Of a stretch of DNA of 64,000 nucleotides, positions 48,538-58,516 are shown in pieces. The stretch's first letter is position 1; every line of letters begins with the position of its first letter. Under the pieces are notes generated by a model. It was not told the DNA's origin and searched no databases. It saw nothing but the letters and a program-made list of their open reading frames with translations. The DNA is taken from positions 248,001 to 312,000 of the forward strand of contig CAIIXF020000010.1 in NCBI GenBank assembly GCA_903813345.2. The letters are read 5' to 3'. The translations under genes were made by a program, and so were the position numbers. The stretch comes from Owenia fusiformis. Its lineage: Eukaryota > Annelida > Polychaeta > Sabellida > Oweniidae.

Positions 48538-50205
48538 ATGGCTAGTCCCAACTTTGCCACAGTAAGTCAGCTACTTTCAACACCACCTGGATTCACACAA
48601 GACTTAATTACTAATGGCTCATTAGATGGAAGCTTTTCTACAATTATGAGCAGCCAAAGTAGCCCTACTACTAGTATACCAGAAACGCAATCACAAACAG
48701 GTGATGCAAGCCCTGCTAATTCACAGACTGTAAACCTTCAAGTACCAGCACAATCTAACACTGGACAATCAGGTGTATCACCACCTACACATACACCTAC
48801 TAATTCACCAAACGAACCACCCCAAGCTAGTGGTGTACCCACACGGCGGCGCAGCAAACGCAGACTGGCTAGATCTCAACCTGCACGCCCTAGCACTGTG
48901 ATATCTAAACCACGCAGAGGCCGCCCACGTAAGACTGCTCAAGCGTCGCAAGGGGCTAACAAACCCCAAGATCCCACATCCTCACATCCTATTGACTTAC
49001 TGACAGTTATGAATATGGTGAGGGACCTGAATGAAAGTGTCAAGAACCTTAATAACATGCAAAAAACTAATGAAGATTTAGTTAAACAACTCGCTAGGAT
49101 AACAGCAGATAAGGAGGAATTACATCGAGAAAATGCTGCACTTAGAAAACAACTGAGCAATGCTAGTACAATGCCAAACAATACCCTCCCCTCTCTCCTT
49201 ATTGGCTCTTCCATAGTGCGTGATGTAGACTCAACCAAGCTTGTTAACACTGAAGTAAAATGCTTGCGTGGTGGAACTATTTCAGATGTTCATAAAACAC
49301 TTTCATCTGGTGACACTAACTACAACACAATTTACCTGCAAGTCGGAAGCAATGATTGCGCCCGAGGTAATGATGTCAACCTTATATGCGAGGACTACAA
49401 ATTACTCTTGGCAGGTGCAAAGCAGCGCTCAAAAGACATCATCGTTTCAAGTGTCACACCTAGAATGGACGACTCAGATGCCCAAAGCAAAATTGAACAA
49501 CTAAATGGATTCTTACTCTGCCATTGCTCCGATGAGAAAGTCACATTCATCGACAATGACAAAATCTTCAAACTTCAGGATGGGTCCATCAATGATGGCT
49601 TTCTGGCTGCTGACCACCTACACCTATCTGATTCTGGAACTAACCGACTTCTGAAGAACCTGAACATTTCAACAAAGGCATCTGACATAACATTACCTAA
49701 AAACAAGCGAGCCCCACCCAAGCGCACAACCCAAAGACCACAGCAATCCACACAAAAGACACCACCCAGCCCATATGACTCTGACGCCAACAACACCCCC
49801 CAGCATCCACCACAGCATACAACCCGCCCCTGGAACAATCGTAGACCTACATCAAATGGTTACATAAACACTAGCAAAGCAAAGCAACATAACGCCTACA
49901 AACCTACTACCCACAATAACAATGCAATAAACAATACAATTAAGTGCAAAAAATGTGGTGAACCAGGACATCTAGTTACAACATGTTGGCATCCTGCAAC
50001 TGTCCGGTGCCACCTATGTAAAGAACTGGGGCACAAGCAATCCCTGTGTCCAAGATCCCTACAACAATCAGACTCTAACATGAATGGTAGCAAAACAGAC
50101 AATTATCCCAGGGTTAAACCACAAAGTTTACTACAGCATAAAAACTCTTACCCTTTTAATGGACCAAGCTATGAATCTTTTAACAGGTTTTCAGTGCTAA
50201 GCTAA
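48538..50205 (+). CDS. ORF1: LINE ORF1: AT-hook, coiled coil, SGNH esterase-like domain, two CCHC knuckles
   Basis: A 555-residue nucleic-acid-binding protein, the presumed RNA chaperone of the element's ribonucleoprotein. Residues 1-100 are Ser/Thr/Pro/Gln-rich and probably disordered. Residues 103-132 are basic and end in an AT-hook (RGRPRK, 127-132). Residues 155-208 form a likely coiled coil (MNMVRDLNESVKNL, then ADKEELHRENAALRKQL). Residues 218-375 look like an SGNH/GDSL hydrolase: block I LLIGSSIVRD with Ser225, block III VGSND with Gly270 and Asn272, and block V DHLHLSDSG with Asp359 and His362. A Pro/Gln/Asn-rich linker leads to two perfect CX2CX4HX4C knuckles (C470-C473-H478-C483 and C491-C494-H499-C504). 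Esterase-type ORF1 proteins are known from CR1/L2 LINEs, and knuckles from other clades. The ATG is the first in a frame preceded by a UTR of about 310 bp. Confidence 0.9.
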   Translation: MASPNFATVSQLLSTPPGFTQDLITNGSLDGSFSTIMSSQSSPTTSIPETQSQTGDASPANSQTVNLQVPAQSNTGQSGVSPPTHTPTNSPNEPPQASGVPTRRRSKRRLARSQPARPSTVISKPRRGRPRKTAQASQGANKPQDPTSSHPIDLLTVMNMVRDLNESVKNLNNMQKTNEDLVKQLARITADKEELHRENAALRKQLSNASTMPNNTLPSLLIGSSIVRDVDSTKLVNTEVKCLRGGTISDVHKTLSSGDTNYNTIYLQVGSNDCARGNDVNLICEDYKLLLAGAKQRSKDIIVSSVTPRMDDSDAQSKIEQLNGFLLCHCSDEKVTFIDNDKIFKLQDGSINDGFLAADHLHLSDSGTNRLLKNLNISTKASDITLPKNKRAPPKRTTQRPQQSTQKTPPSPYDSDANNTPQHPPQHTTRPWNNRRPTSNGYINTSKAKQHNAYKPTTHNNNAINNTIKCKKCGEPGHLVTTCWHPATVRCHLCKELGHKQSLCPRSLQQSDSNMNGSKTDNYPRVKPQSLLQHKNSYPFNGPSYESFNRFSVLS

Positions 50206-50244
50206 AATCACGGCAATGAGTGTGCCATATCCAATGTAAAATCC

Positions 50245-53200
50245 ATGGCCTCACCACCTGTACCAGTCTCCAATTCTTATAACAGTAATGATACATGTAA
50301 GTCGAAGAGACCAAGCCCAAACATGCGCCCAAATCGTGGTAGACACAGAAGATCACGGAAACACAAAAATAATGTGCATGTCAATAACCTTACCCTAGTA
50401 TTTAATAATGTACAACACCTCGGTCTTGCCAAACAGCAAGAACTTAAAAGGTTCCTTGATAACAATAAAGTTCACATTATGGGTATGAGCGAAACCTTCC
50501 TAACGCCTAACTCCTCTCTATCAGCAACGTTTTCTAACCACATGTTACATAGTAAACCAAGGTTAGGACGCCAAGGGGGAGGTATCGGTATTTTAACCTC
50601 TAATACTGACATTAAGGTGACCAATGACAATCTCCTTAATTCAAAAACCGATGATTTTGAACGGTATTGGATTCGCACTAAGGTAGGTGATAAAAACCTT
50701 GCACTTTGTGTAGCATACTACCCCAACGATGGAACCAGTAATGATAAGGCAGATCAGTTAACAGAAGAATTAATATCAAATGTAGCAACTTTGGAGTCCA
50801 TGGGTGACCTAATTTGTGTAATGGGTGATTTTAATGGTAGACTTAGAGAATTTAGAAATGAAAAGAGGCCTAGTCCAAATGGGAATCTGCTAGAGTTACT
50901 AATTGAAGTTTCTAACCTTAATGTTTTGAATTTATCCCCTAGATGTAAGGGGAAGTATACTTGGTTTAGGAATAACCTTGTTTCTACCATTGACTATATA
51001 CTCATTAATGATAAATTCAATCATTGTTTTGATAATATGATAATTGACGAAGCCGGGAACTTTTCAATCGGTAGTGACCACTGTATGCTTATATCATACT
51101 TTAATATTCAGGCTGCAAAAGCAGATAATATATCTGGACCTTTCCCAGAGAACCGAGAAAGTCCCAAAATCTGGAAAATAGATAATGATTCTGACTGGAA
51201 GTTATTTGAGGAAAAACTATCTTTTAGATTAAGCAATTGGAAATCATCAAGTTTTAAATCCCTGGATGAAATGTGGCTTAATTGGCGTGAAATAATATTA
51301 GATGTAGCAAATGAGGTAATAGGTCACAAGACTATTTCCCATAAACTGCGATCATTTTGGGACAATGAACTGAAGCAACTAATCAAAAATCGCAAAGAAG
51401 CTAACAAATTTTGCAGGTTTTGGAGAGCATCGGGAATCACAGATCTCGAGGCTTTTCAAGACATTTGGAACATTTATTTAGAAAGAAAAGAAAAAGTTAC
51501 ATTATACATTAAAAGGAAAATGATTGAAAATCACATTAAGGTTATTACTAAGAATGCAAGCAATAAATCTTCAAGCTCCAAATCATACTGGAACACCTTA
51601 AATATGTTTAATCAAAAAAGTAATGCCCCGATTAGAATTGCTCACCCAAAGTACCCAGATATCATTATCGATGACCCCAAACAAGTCTCTGCTATTATTA
51701 GAGAATATTGGGCAAAGGCCGGTAATAAAAATCGCAATAAACATTCCTCTGTCAATGATTTTTCCAAAGACCTTAAACATATGGAAATGAATCTTACAGA
51801 CACAGCGGACCCTACGAAAAGCATAATTGATCAAGTATATTTTGACAGGGAATGCCTTGCAACTCACATTAAGAAGTTGACCAATGGCAAAGCCATGGGT
51901 ACAGATTTAATTCCAAACGAATTTTTAAAATATGGCGGCCAGGCAATTTGTGAAACACTTTTCGATATTTTTACCCAGTGCAAAGACTTTGAAAAATTCC
52001 CAGTACAGTGGAAGGAGGGTGTTCTTAAACCACTTCATAAAAGTGGAGATCAAAATATCCAAGATAATTACAGAGGTATTACAGTGACCTCAAATGTATA
52101 CAAGCTATTTTGTTCAATTGTAAATGTCCAACTTACCTCTTTCTGCGAAGAAGAAAATATTTTTGGAGAATTTCAAGGGGCGTTTCGAAAAGGTCTAAGA
52201 TTAGAAAATAACATATTTACGATGAAAGCTTTATGCAGTCTTAGAAAAAGTGAACGAAAAAGCACATACCTGGCATTTTTAGACATTTCAAAAGCGTATG
52301 ATGTAATCGATCGCGACCGGATGTTTTTGGCACTTTGGAAAAAAGGAGTTAGAGGTAAGTTGTGGAGACTATTACGGCAAATGTATCATGATAATAAGAC
52401 TAAAGTTGCCTTCGGAAATGGAAATGAAACAGATTGGTTCACTCAACCATATGGAGTTAAACAGGGCTGTGTCTTATCTACAACTCTGTTCTCCATCATA
52501 ATGACTGATCTATATGACCAGCTGATAAATGCAAAAGTGGGTATAAAATTTGAAGAACAACTTATTCCAACACTCATGTTTGCAGACGACATTGTCCTCT
52601 TTGCTAACACTGAAAATGAACTGAATGCCATGCTCAAAATTGTTAATGAATTCGCAGTCAAATGGGGTTTTAACTTTAGTCAGAAGAAATCGAAAGTTAT
52701 GGTTATTGGGAAGAAAACAGACAAGACAAAAGAATGGTCATTTGGAGACTTGAAACTGAGTGAAGTGCATTCCTACAAATATTTAGGTTATATTTTCCAC
52801 AAAAACCTTAGAGACAATGACCACATGAATGAAACAGCCCTAAAAGCAAAAAAGCTTAATGGCTATATCAAATACACATTAAATAGACATATGAATGTTA
52901 AACGAATTGACTTTGGAAACCAACTTTATAAAAGTAAACTCTTATCCAGTGTCCTTCACTCATGTGCTATATGGGCTTCGGACAATAAATCTTATGAAAC
53001 GCGCCTTAAGTCAATGCAATATAATGCAGGCCGCGCTATATTTGATATTAAAGGCACACCAGCATACGAAGCCATTGTGTCTGATTTGGGTTGGACCCCC
53101 ATGAAATATACGGTTTTAAAAAGACAAGTTGAGTACTATATTTATATCAAATCTAAAAAACCAACTTCACTTAATGCAAGACTATTAGCTAGCATGGAGA

Positions 53201-53814
53201 AAAGGTTTGAAATGGGCAAAGGGAACCACTGGAACTATGTTAAACATATTGATGCTACCCTCAAACTGATGCAATTAAGCGGTATCTCTGAAACTGCCGA
53301 AAATATTTCGTACAGTTACCATAAACAGATACTAGATCTCTCAAAAAAGTACATAAATGATGGTATTTTGGAAAAAAGTAGTCTCGACAAATACCATCAA
53401 CTTAATCTGATCCCAAAAAAGGGAAGAGCAACATACCTTTATAATGATTATGACTTCCAGTCGTCACGCATAAAATTTTTAGCACGTGCTGGTAAGTTTA
53501 ATCTCAACTCAGAGAAATCCAAATGGAAAAATCTTAACCCACCCATTTCACCCTACTGTGAAGAGTGCCCAGACAAAATCGAAACCCTGGAGCACAGACT
53601 TTTTGAATGCCCCTCTTATGAAACTGCGAGAAACAAGTTTTATTTGGAAATGAAAAATCAAGTCCCTAGTCCAGTTTTAGAAGTATACCTTGAGTCAGAA
53701 ACAAGTGATAAATTAAAATGGATAATAGGCGATGAGGCCAGGATTTTAGGTGGACATGATATTAGCGTCACGGTAGATAGATTAAATAAAATATTACTGA
53801 AGAACATCTTCTGA
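50245..53814 (+). CDS. ORF2: LINE ORF2: APE endonuclease and reverse transcriptase
   Basis: A 1189-residue protein that nicks target DNA and copies the element RNA at the nick (target-primed reverse transcription). After a basic N-terminus (RPNRGRHRRSRKHK), the APE-like endonuclease covers about 48-290, with VFNN (Asn54/55), MSETF (Glu83), MGDFNGRL (Asp195, Asn197) and SIGSDH (Asp278, His279). The RT spans about 545-850: KAMGTDLIPNEFLKYGG, NYRGITVTSNVYKLF, LAFLDISKAYD (Asp680), GVKQGCVLSTTLFS and MFADDIVLF (Asp781, Asp782). A C-terminal CX2CX8HX4C motif follows (C1105, C1108, H1117, C1122). No RNase H is evident. ORF2 is in the same frame as ORF1; only TAA at 50203-50205 and 13 further sense codons separate them. 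The start is the first ATG after that stop. Confidence 0.93.
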   Translation: MASPPVPVSNSYNSNDTCKSKRPSPNMRPNRGRHRRSRKHKNNVHVNNLTLVFNNVQHLGLAKQQELKRFLDNNKVHIMGMSETFLTPNSSLSATFSNHMLHSKPRLGRQGGGIGILTSNTDIKVTNDNLLNSKTDDFERYWIRTKVGDKNLALCVAYYPNDGTSNDKADQLTEELISNVATLESMGDLICVMGDFNGRLREFRNEKRPSPNGNLLELLIEVSNLNVLNLSPRCKGKYTWFRNNLVSTIDYILINDKFNHCFDNMIIDEAGNFSIGSDHCMLISYFNIQAAKADNISGPFPENRESPKIWKIDNDSDWKLFEEKLSFRLSNWKSSSFKSLDEMWLNWREIILDVANEVIGHKTISHKLRSFWDNELKQLIKNRKEANKFCRFWRASGITDLEAFQDIWNIYLERKEKVTLYIKRKMIENHIKVITKNASNKSSSSKSYWNTLNMFNQKSNAPIRIAHPKYPDIIIDDPKQVSAIIREYWAKAGNKNRNKHSSVNDFSKDLKHMEMNLTDTADPTKSIIDQVYFDRECLATHIKKLTNGKAMGTDLIPNEFLKYGGQAICETLFDIFTQCKDFEKFPVQWKEGVLKPLHKSGDQNIQDNYRGITVTSNVYKLFCSIVNVQLTSFCEEENIFGEFQGAFRKGLRLENNIFTMKALCSLRKSERKSTYLAFLDISKAYDVIDRDRMFLALWKKGVRGKLWRLLRQMYHDNKTKVAFGNGNETDWFTQPYGVKQGCVLSTTLFSIIMTDLYDQLINAKVGIKFEEQLIPTLMFADDIVLFANTENELNAMLKIVNEFAVKWGFNFSQKKSKVMVIGKKTDKTKEWSFGDLKLSEVHSYKYLGYIFHKNLRDNDHMNETALKAKKLNGYIKYTLNRHMNVKRIDFGNQLYKSKLLSSVLHSCAIWASDNKSYETRLKSMQYNAGRAIFDIKGTPAYEAIVSDLGWTPMKYTVLKRQVEYYIYIKSKKPTSLNARLLASMEKRFEMGKGNHWNYVKHIDATLKLMQLSGISETAENISYSYHKQILDLSKKYINDGILEKSSLDKYHQLNLIPKKGRATYLYNDYDFQSSRIKFLARAGKFNLNSEKSKWKNLNPPISPYCEECPDKIETLEHRLFECPSYETARNKFYLEMKNQVPSPVLEVYLESETSDKLKWIIGDEARILGGHDISVTVDRLNKILLKNIF

Positions 53815-53983
53815 TTTTATATTTTTTAATGCATAATGAATGTTTTTAAAGTGATTTTAGTTAAGTTTCTTTAAGCCATGTATACAAAGTTTTAACTTTT
53901 GAGTATAGACGCACCCATTGAGAGTGCCACTGTTACAAATAGTGTAGTGTCTAAATAAATAAATAAAATAAAATAAAAAAAAA
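53815..53983 (+). other. LINE 3' UTR and A-rich tail
   Basis: 169 bases without coding. The inverted pair CCACT...AGTG in GCCACTGTTACAAATAGTG (about 53928) could form the stem-loop recognised by the RT. The tail from 53953 is TAAATAAATAAATAAAATAA-like, ending in an A run. Confidence 0.7.
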
Positions 53984-54108
53984 ATACTAGTTCTTACCAT
54001 CAAATCGATCTATTATAATGCATATTAAGCAATGCAGCAGTAGATCTTCAAATTCAAGAATTGAGTTAAATTGGAAGATAATATATAAATTGCTAATCCC
54101 TTATAACT
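53984..54108. repeat. Repeat B, copy 2, middle part
   Basis: Corresponds to about 1291-1408 of copy 1: TAGATCTTCAAATTCAAGAA and TTGCTAATCCCTTATAACT are shared. Bounded by the LINE tail on the left and the foldback element on the right. Confidence 0.85.
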
Positions 54109-54847
54109 AACAGGATCTTAAGAGGTTCTGGACAAATCATTTGATTCTGGACTTGTTATATTTTTTTTTCAACGAAATCACATCCAAGGGTTGAATTTTT
54201 ATTAGCTATTTAGAGAGTGAGTCCTGCCTAGTATTAATTTCAATAAAATGTTAAAATAGAACCCTATTTGAGAGTCAATCTAATACTTACATTACTTTGA
54301 TAAATTAAGGCAAATCCTGAAATATTTTTAAAGTGCATTTTTATGAAATATTATCCAGCAAGTATTTAGATGAAAAGGTCTTATTTAAATACAAATCATA
54401 ACATGATGATATTTTTCATTAAACATTTTTCATTTTTGATTTTAGGTGAAAACCCTTACATGATGATGTGTTTTCATAACTTCTTTCATAAAATTCCATC
54501 AATGGGTGAAGATAAATGATCGAATTTAAGTGATTTAAGGATCACGGGAATATGTTTTCTTTGATATTTTCTATGAAATCCCATCCAATGGTCAAGGTAA
54601 AATTTTGATTTTGATTTGGTATTAGGTCACGTGTTCGAAAGATCCATATAAGGCCCATAGAACCATATAGGAACGTCATTTTGAATGTCACGTGATAGAT
54701 CCATATAAGGCTTTTAGAACCATGTCGGGAAAGATGAGGGGAAGCCCCTGACACCTGTTTCACGATTTTATCCGAATGTTGTTCGGATCATTTCGGTTTT
54801 TATGCACTTCATTATTGTACCGAAGTTTGCCGATTCGATTCGTCGTA

Positions 54848-55215
54848 TTTCGGAATCCTGGTGACAATTTTATACTCCATTTGGAGTATTTTAGATCTAC
54901 TTCTTATGACGAAATTTCCCGAACCTTGTTCGGATTAATCCGGATTTTCTGACCTACTTTATCTTCCGAGATTTCACGAGTTAACATTCGTCTCATTTCG
55001 GAATCCTGGTGACAATTTTATACTCCATTGGAGTATTTTTGATCTACTTCTTATGACGAAAATTCCCGAACCTAGTTCGGATTAAACCGGATTTTCTGAC
55101 CTACCTTTTCTACCGAGATTTAACGAGTTACATTCGTCTCATTTCGGAATCCTGGTGACAATTTTATACTCCATTGGAGTATTTTTGATCTACTTTTTAT
55201 GGATTTTGCCCTACT
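54848..55215. repeat. 147-bp tandem repeat in the left arm
   Basis: TTTCGGAATCCTGGTGACAA begins at 54848, 54996 and 55142, so the period is 146-148 bp, about 2.5 units. Each unit also contains a TTCGGAT-type inverted pair and TACTCCATTGGAGTA, a short perfect palindrome. The same array is inverted in the right arm at about 62710-63090. Confidence 0.85.
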
Positions 55216-55249
55216 TATTATTGTGACAACAAGCACATCAAAAAGTTCG

Positions 55250-55330
55250 ACATGAACGGGTCTCGATCACCTAACCTAGAGCCTGGAAGCCAGGCACGCT
55301 AACCATGAGGCCAACGTGCTACCGATATGA
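55250..55330 (-). other. tRNA-like module (A and B box), left arm
   Basis: The minus strand reads GTAGCACGTTGGCCTCATGG, then TTAGCG and later GATCGAGACCCG. TTGGCCTCATGGTTAGCG resembles a pol III A box and GATCGAGACCC a B box, about 45 bases apart. The anticodon arm is abnormal (GCCTGGCTTCCAGGC pairs with itself and leaves a short loop), so this is not a functional tRNA gene but a tRNA-derived promoter-like unit. Confidence 0.5.
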
Positions 55331-55424
55331 AAGAACAAAAGTATTATATATTTATACCGAGCGTCAATTCAAAATGATCCTCACTTTTGACTCCACTTAA
55401 ATACGACTCGTCAGTTGTATCCAG

Positions 55425-55500
55425 AATAGGTGAACGCCTATGGCGCTAGGGAATAACCCAGTCCCAGGTGAGCGGTTCGTATCCCTCCGTGATATACTAT
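55425..55500 (+). other. Second tRNA-like module, left arm
   Basis: GCCTATGGCGCTAGGGAATA followed 30 bases later by GCGGTTCGTATCCCTCCG. GGTTCGTATCCC is a close match to the pol III B box GGTTCGANTCC; the A box is weak. It points toward the first module, so the two are convergent with respect to transcription. Confidence 0.45.
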
Positions 55501-56039
55501 ATTTTTTTATTAAATACGACAGAAAGGAGCAAGTTGTAGTTTGAAAACAAGACGTAAGTTTGTTTCAAAACAGTTTTTTGAAAAAATTTAAGATTTTCCA
55601 CTCCTGAAGGGCCTCTAGATCTATGAAATTCATTAATCAAGACAGTGTAAAATTTTTAGATATATGTTATACATTTTCATACTTTAGCCTGTGGAATCAA
55701 TTAAATATTACATTTTGGATTTCATTGATATCCTGTCATAGTCCTAAAAAAAAAATTCTGGAACATTATTTTTTCAACACTGATACAAATTTCCCTGACA
55801 TTTCCCTGACATATCTACCGTTTCAAAATTCCCGGTCATCTTTGGCCCTTTTGACCTAATTTTAAAATTTCCAGCACTTGGAAAATTAAGTCAATTTCCC
55901 TGTCATTTGCACTTGCAGGTGTGTACGAACCGTGGAAATATCCCAATGGCTCGCCCTATGAATCGCTATCACAGATTGGATTGATTAGTGTTTCAAAATG
56001 GTGGACGAAGTGTTTGATTAGATAATTTACATATTAAGC

Positions 56040-56290
56040 TTCTTAAAGGGGCAACAAGGCCTGTACATAGAAAATTCGAAATTTTTTACAAGTTCTGAAT
56101 TTTTAGGGCAACATTTGGCTTAACATCTCTTTTTATTCATTTTTTCTTAAAATGTATGGATAAACAATAAAATTTCAGCATTAAGCAGTGCAAATTCAGT
56201 TCAAAGCTTCTATAAAGGGAGTCCAACTTATAGATTTTTAAGATCCGACTCGTTTAAAGAAGAATATCAGCAGCTTAAATCACGCCCGGT
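56040..56290 (-). repeat. Dispersed repeat D, inverted copy
   Basis: Minus-strand sequence matches 39780-40045: TAAAGGGGCAACAAGGCCTG at the end, AACATTTGGCTTAACATC inside, and GGATCTTAAAAATCT at the start. Confidence 0.7.
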
Positions 56291-56989
56291 GATCATACAA
56301 AATGGACGGAGGGGGGGGGGGGCGTAGGCGATTTCTGCAAGAAAACTCAACAAATTTGGAAGATTTATTTTTTTGAAGATAAAATTTACAACTGAATTGC
56401 CAAATGAATAGGCGCAGTGCATGGCAAAATATGTAAGGTCTTCTAGTATTTTTTGAACTGATACGCTTCTAAGATATGAGATCTATTATAAAAGGCGCAT
56501 CATCATCATCATCATCAACGTGCAAAAGTCAATGTTTTTGCAATAAATCAGGCAACAATGGTCTACACGACCTGTAATAAATAGGTATGTGGGCGTTATT
56601 ATCACAATACTGACATTGCTCACTTTTTAAAGTTGTTTCAATGCGTTATACAAAAAATAACCCCATTGTTACAAAATCACAAAAAGTGAAATATCTATTC
56701 TTGTATTGCATTTTCTTTCACTGGACATATTTTAATTTGCATTGCTATTAGATAGGGTGATATGAAAATTGAACCACGAAAACAGATGTACTTTAAGTTA
56801 AAGGGAACTTTCTACCATATCCGCCATGCTATCTGACCCGAACGAGCCACCTTGTGGTGAGACTGGTAACTACCTGCTCGCATCTGCGTTATTACGCAGA
56901 GACATAAACGTATACACAAGGAAACGATAGAAGCTAACCTATTTTATCTCTGTATACATTTAAGTTTAATACATCTTTACAAAAAAATA

Positions 56990-57345
56990 CAAAATACCTG
57001 TATATTGATTTTTTGACCTTGACCGATTCTTGAATTAAATCGAATTTGTCCAAAGGTCTTGAAACGTAAAATACCTAAATATATATCTTTGACCTTGGGA
57101 TGACCTTGTACAAGAAACATTAATGTTGACGGTTCATCTAATCATAATTCGCCAAGGGCCATAGTATCATCAAACGCCAAATACCTAGACATTGATCGTT
57201 TACCTTTGAATGAACTTAACTCTGACCTTCGGAGACCAACTTACTAAGGTTAAATGGTGTAGAAGGAGATGTCCCGACAGACAGACAAAATGACAGACAG
57301 ACCGAACATGCTTTATAGTAGGTCTCGACATCTCCTTTTGCCCTC
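56990..57345 (-). repeat. GGTCA-rich dispersed repeat, copy 3 (inverted)
   Basis: Complement contains GGTATTTTACG, AACGCCAAATACCTAGACAT (inverse of TCTAGGTATTTGGCGTT) and a GACAGACAGAC microsatellite at its start (57275-57300), all as in copy 1. Faces away from the next copy. Confidence 0.7.
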
Positions 57346-58290
57346 ATACTTGATGGGCCAGTGAGCGTTCTACTAAGGTCAGAGGTCAAAGTCATTCTAG
57401 GTTAAAGGCAGAATCAGATATATGGAGGTGACAAAATTACAAGCAACATGTACAACTGACGTACACTATTCCTTACAATCTCAAATACAATATCTCACAA
57501 AATATTTACGATATGTTAGAAATTGATGAAGTTATAATAGATTAAAAGTGCAAAATTGTAAATAATAAGTAACCATTCTTATAGAAGAAATATACAAAAG
57601 TCATTGTTGTAAACTCTTAAGTTTTCCTGAAATAAAGTGTGCACTTTTGGGATTTTTAGAAAATAGACATGAAAAGGAATGACATAAGCCAGAAATATTC
57701 TAAAATTGAAACAATTTTTTTGTTAGACTGCTTGCTAGATCCGATTCTCTCTTTAAAATGTCAATATCTAGGTTTACGCGTTTTTTACCCTTGGTCTGAG
57801 ATTCGACCCTTGATGAGGCATGATTAGGTGACCTGAAGTCAAGGTCATTCCTATGTAAAATATCAACATCTAGGTATTTGGTGATTTAAAGTCCTTTGGG
57901 CTGCTGTGACCCTTGGCAACCAACGATTAGGTGAACTGAGTTCAAGGCCAATGTTACTGGGTCAAGTTTGTTTCAAGATCAAAAATTAATATCTAAGTAT
58001 TTGGCGTTGTAAGGACCTTGAGGGCTACAATGACCCTTGACGACACATGATTAGGTGACCTAAGGTCAAAGTCAATGTGTATTGGCCAACATTATTTCAA
58101 GGTCACATCTAGGTACTAGATATAGTATCTGGCGTTTCACGAGGTTTCAACAAGTTCATCTCAATTCAAAAATCAGTCAAAGTCAAGTTATCAATACAGG
58201 TATTTTGCATTTTATGGAGACTGCTGCTATGTGGGGACCCTTCGTGATCCACTCGAACATGTAGATTTCTAGTATTTGTAAAGATGTATA
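57345..58290 (+). repeat. GGTCA-rich dispersed repeat, copy 4
   Basis: CTCATACTTG, AAGGTCAGAGGTCAAAGTCA, AATATCAACATCTAGGTATT and ATGATTAGGTGACCTAAGG mark it as the same family as 30905-31500. Together with copy 3 it forms a head-to-head inverted pair. Confidence 0.75.
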
Positions 58291-58410
58291 AAAGTTAAAA
58301 TGTATACTTTCCATGAGCTCCTATCGTTGGATTTAAATAAGGAGTATGATTTTAAAATTGGCTGGGTCGTGGTTATGCAACAATAGTATGTTCGAAATAC
58401 CGCTGTGTAA

Positions 58411-58516
58411 TGCCTGGATCACATTTGCTGCGAGTATTTTGTTCAAAATTGAATACATTTCTGAACACAATACTCAATCGGCCGGGCGCCGTGGTAAAAA
58501 TCGGAGCAAATGTGAC
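58411..58516. repeat. ~105-bp palindromic mini-element, copy 1
   Basis: GGATCACATTTGCTGCGAGT on the left and GGAGCAAATGTGACC on the right are inverted; TACTCAATCGGCCGGGCGCC lies inside. A related copy is at 59408-59510. Confidence 0.6.

Larger units (their letters stand above)
48226..53983 (+). mobile_element. Full-length APE-type LINE (non-LTR retrotransposon), two open ORFs
   Basis: Inserted in repeat B: copy 1 reads straight through CATATCACATACCAGTTCTT, whereas here CACATAC is followed by 5.76 kb and then TACTAGTTCTTACC. The possible target duplication is only ATAC (48222-48225 and 53984-53987), partly ambiguous because it abuts the A-rich tail. Layout: 5' UTR 48226-48537, ORF1 48538-50205, 39-base spacer, ORF2 50245-53814, 3' UTR and tail of AAATA/AAAATA repeats to 53983. 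Both ORFs are open and all catalytic residues checked are present, so the copy may be recent and possibly active. The clade is not assignable from motifs; it differs from the CR1/L2-like remnant at 200-712. Confidence 0.93.

Noticed and set aside
48939-49250. Antisense frames within LINE ORF1 and ORF2 (also 49575-49838, 51598-51867 and others)
   Set aside because: Shadows of the two long LINE frames, whose domains are clear on the plus strand.
54542-54763. Frame repeated at 63155-63349 with an almost identical peptide
   Set aside because: The two are the same stretch of the two foldback arms. The similarity comes from the arms; the frames differ at their ends and have no family motif.
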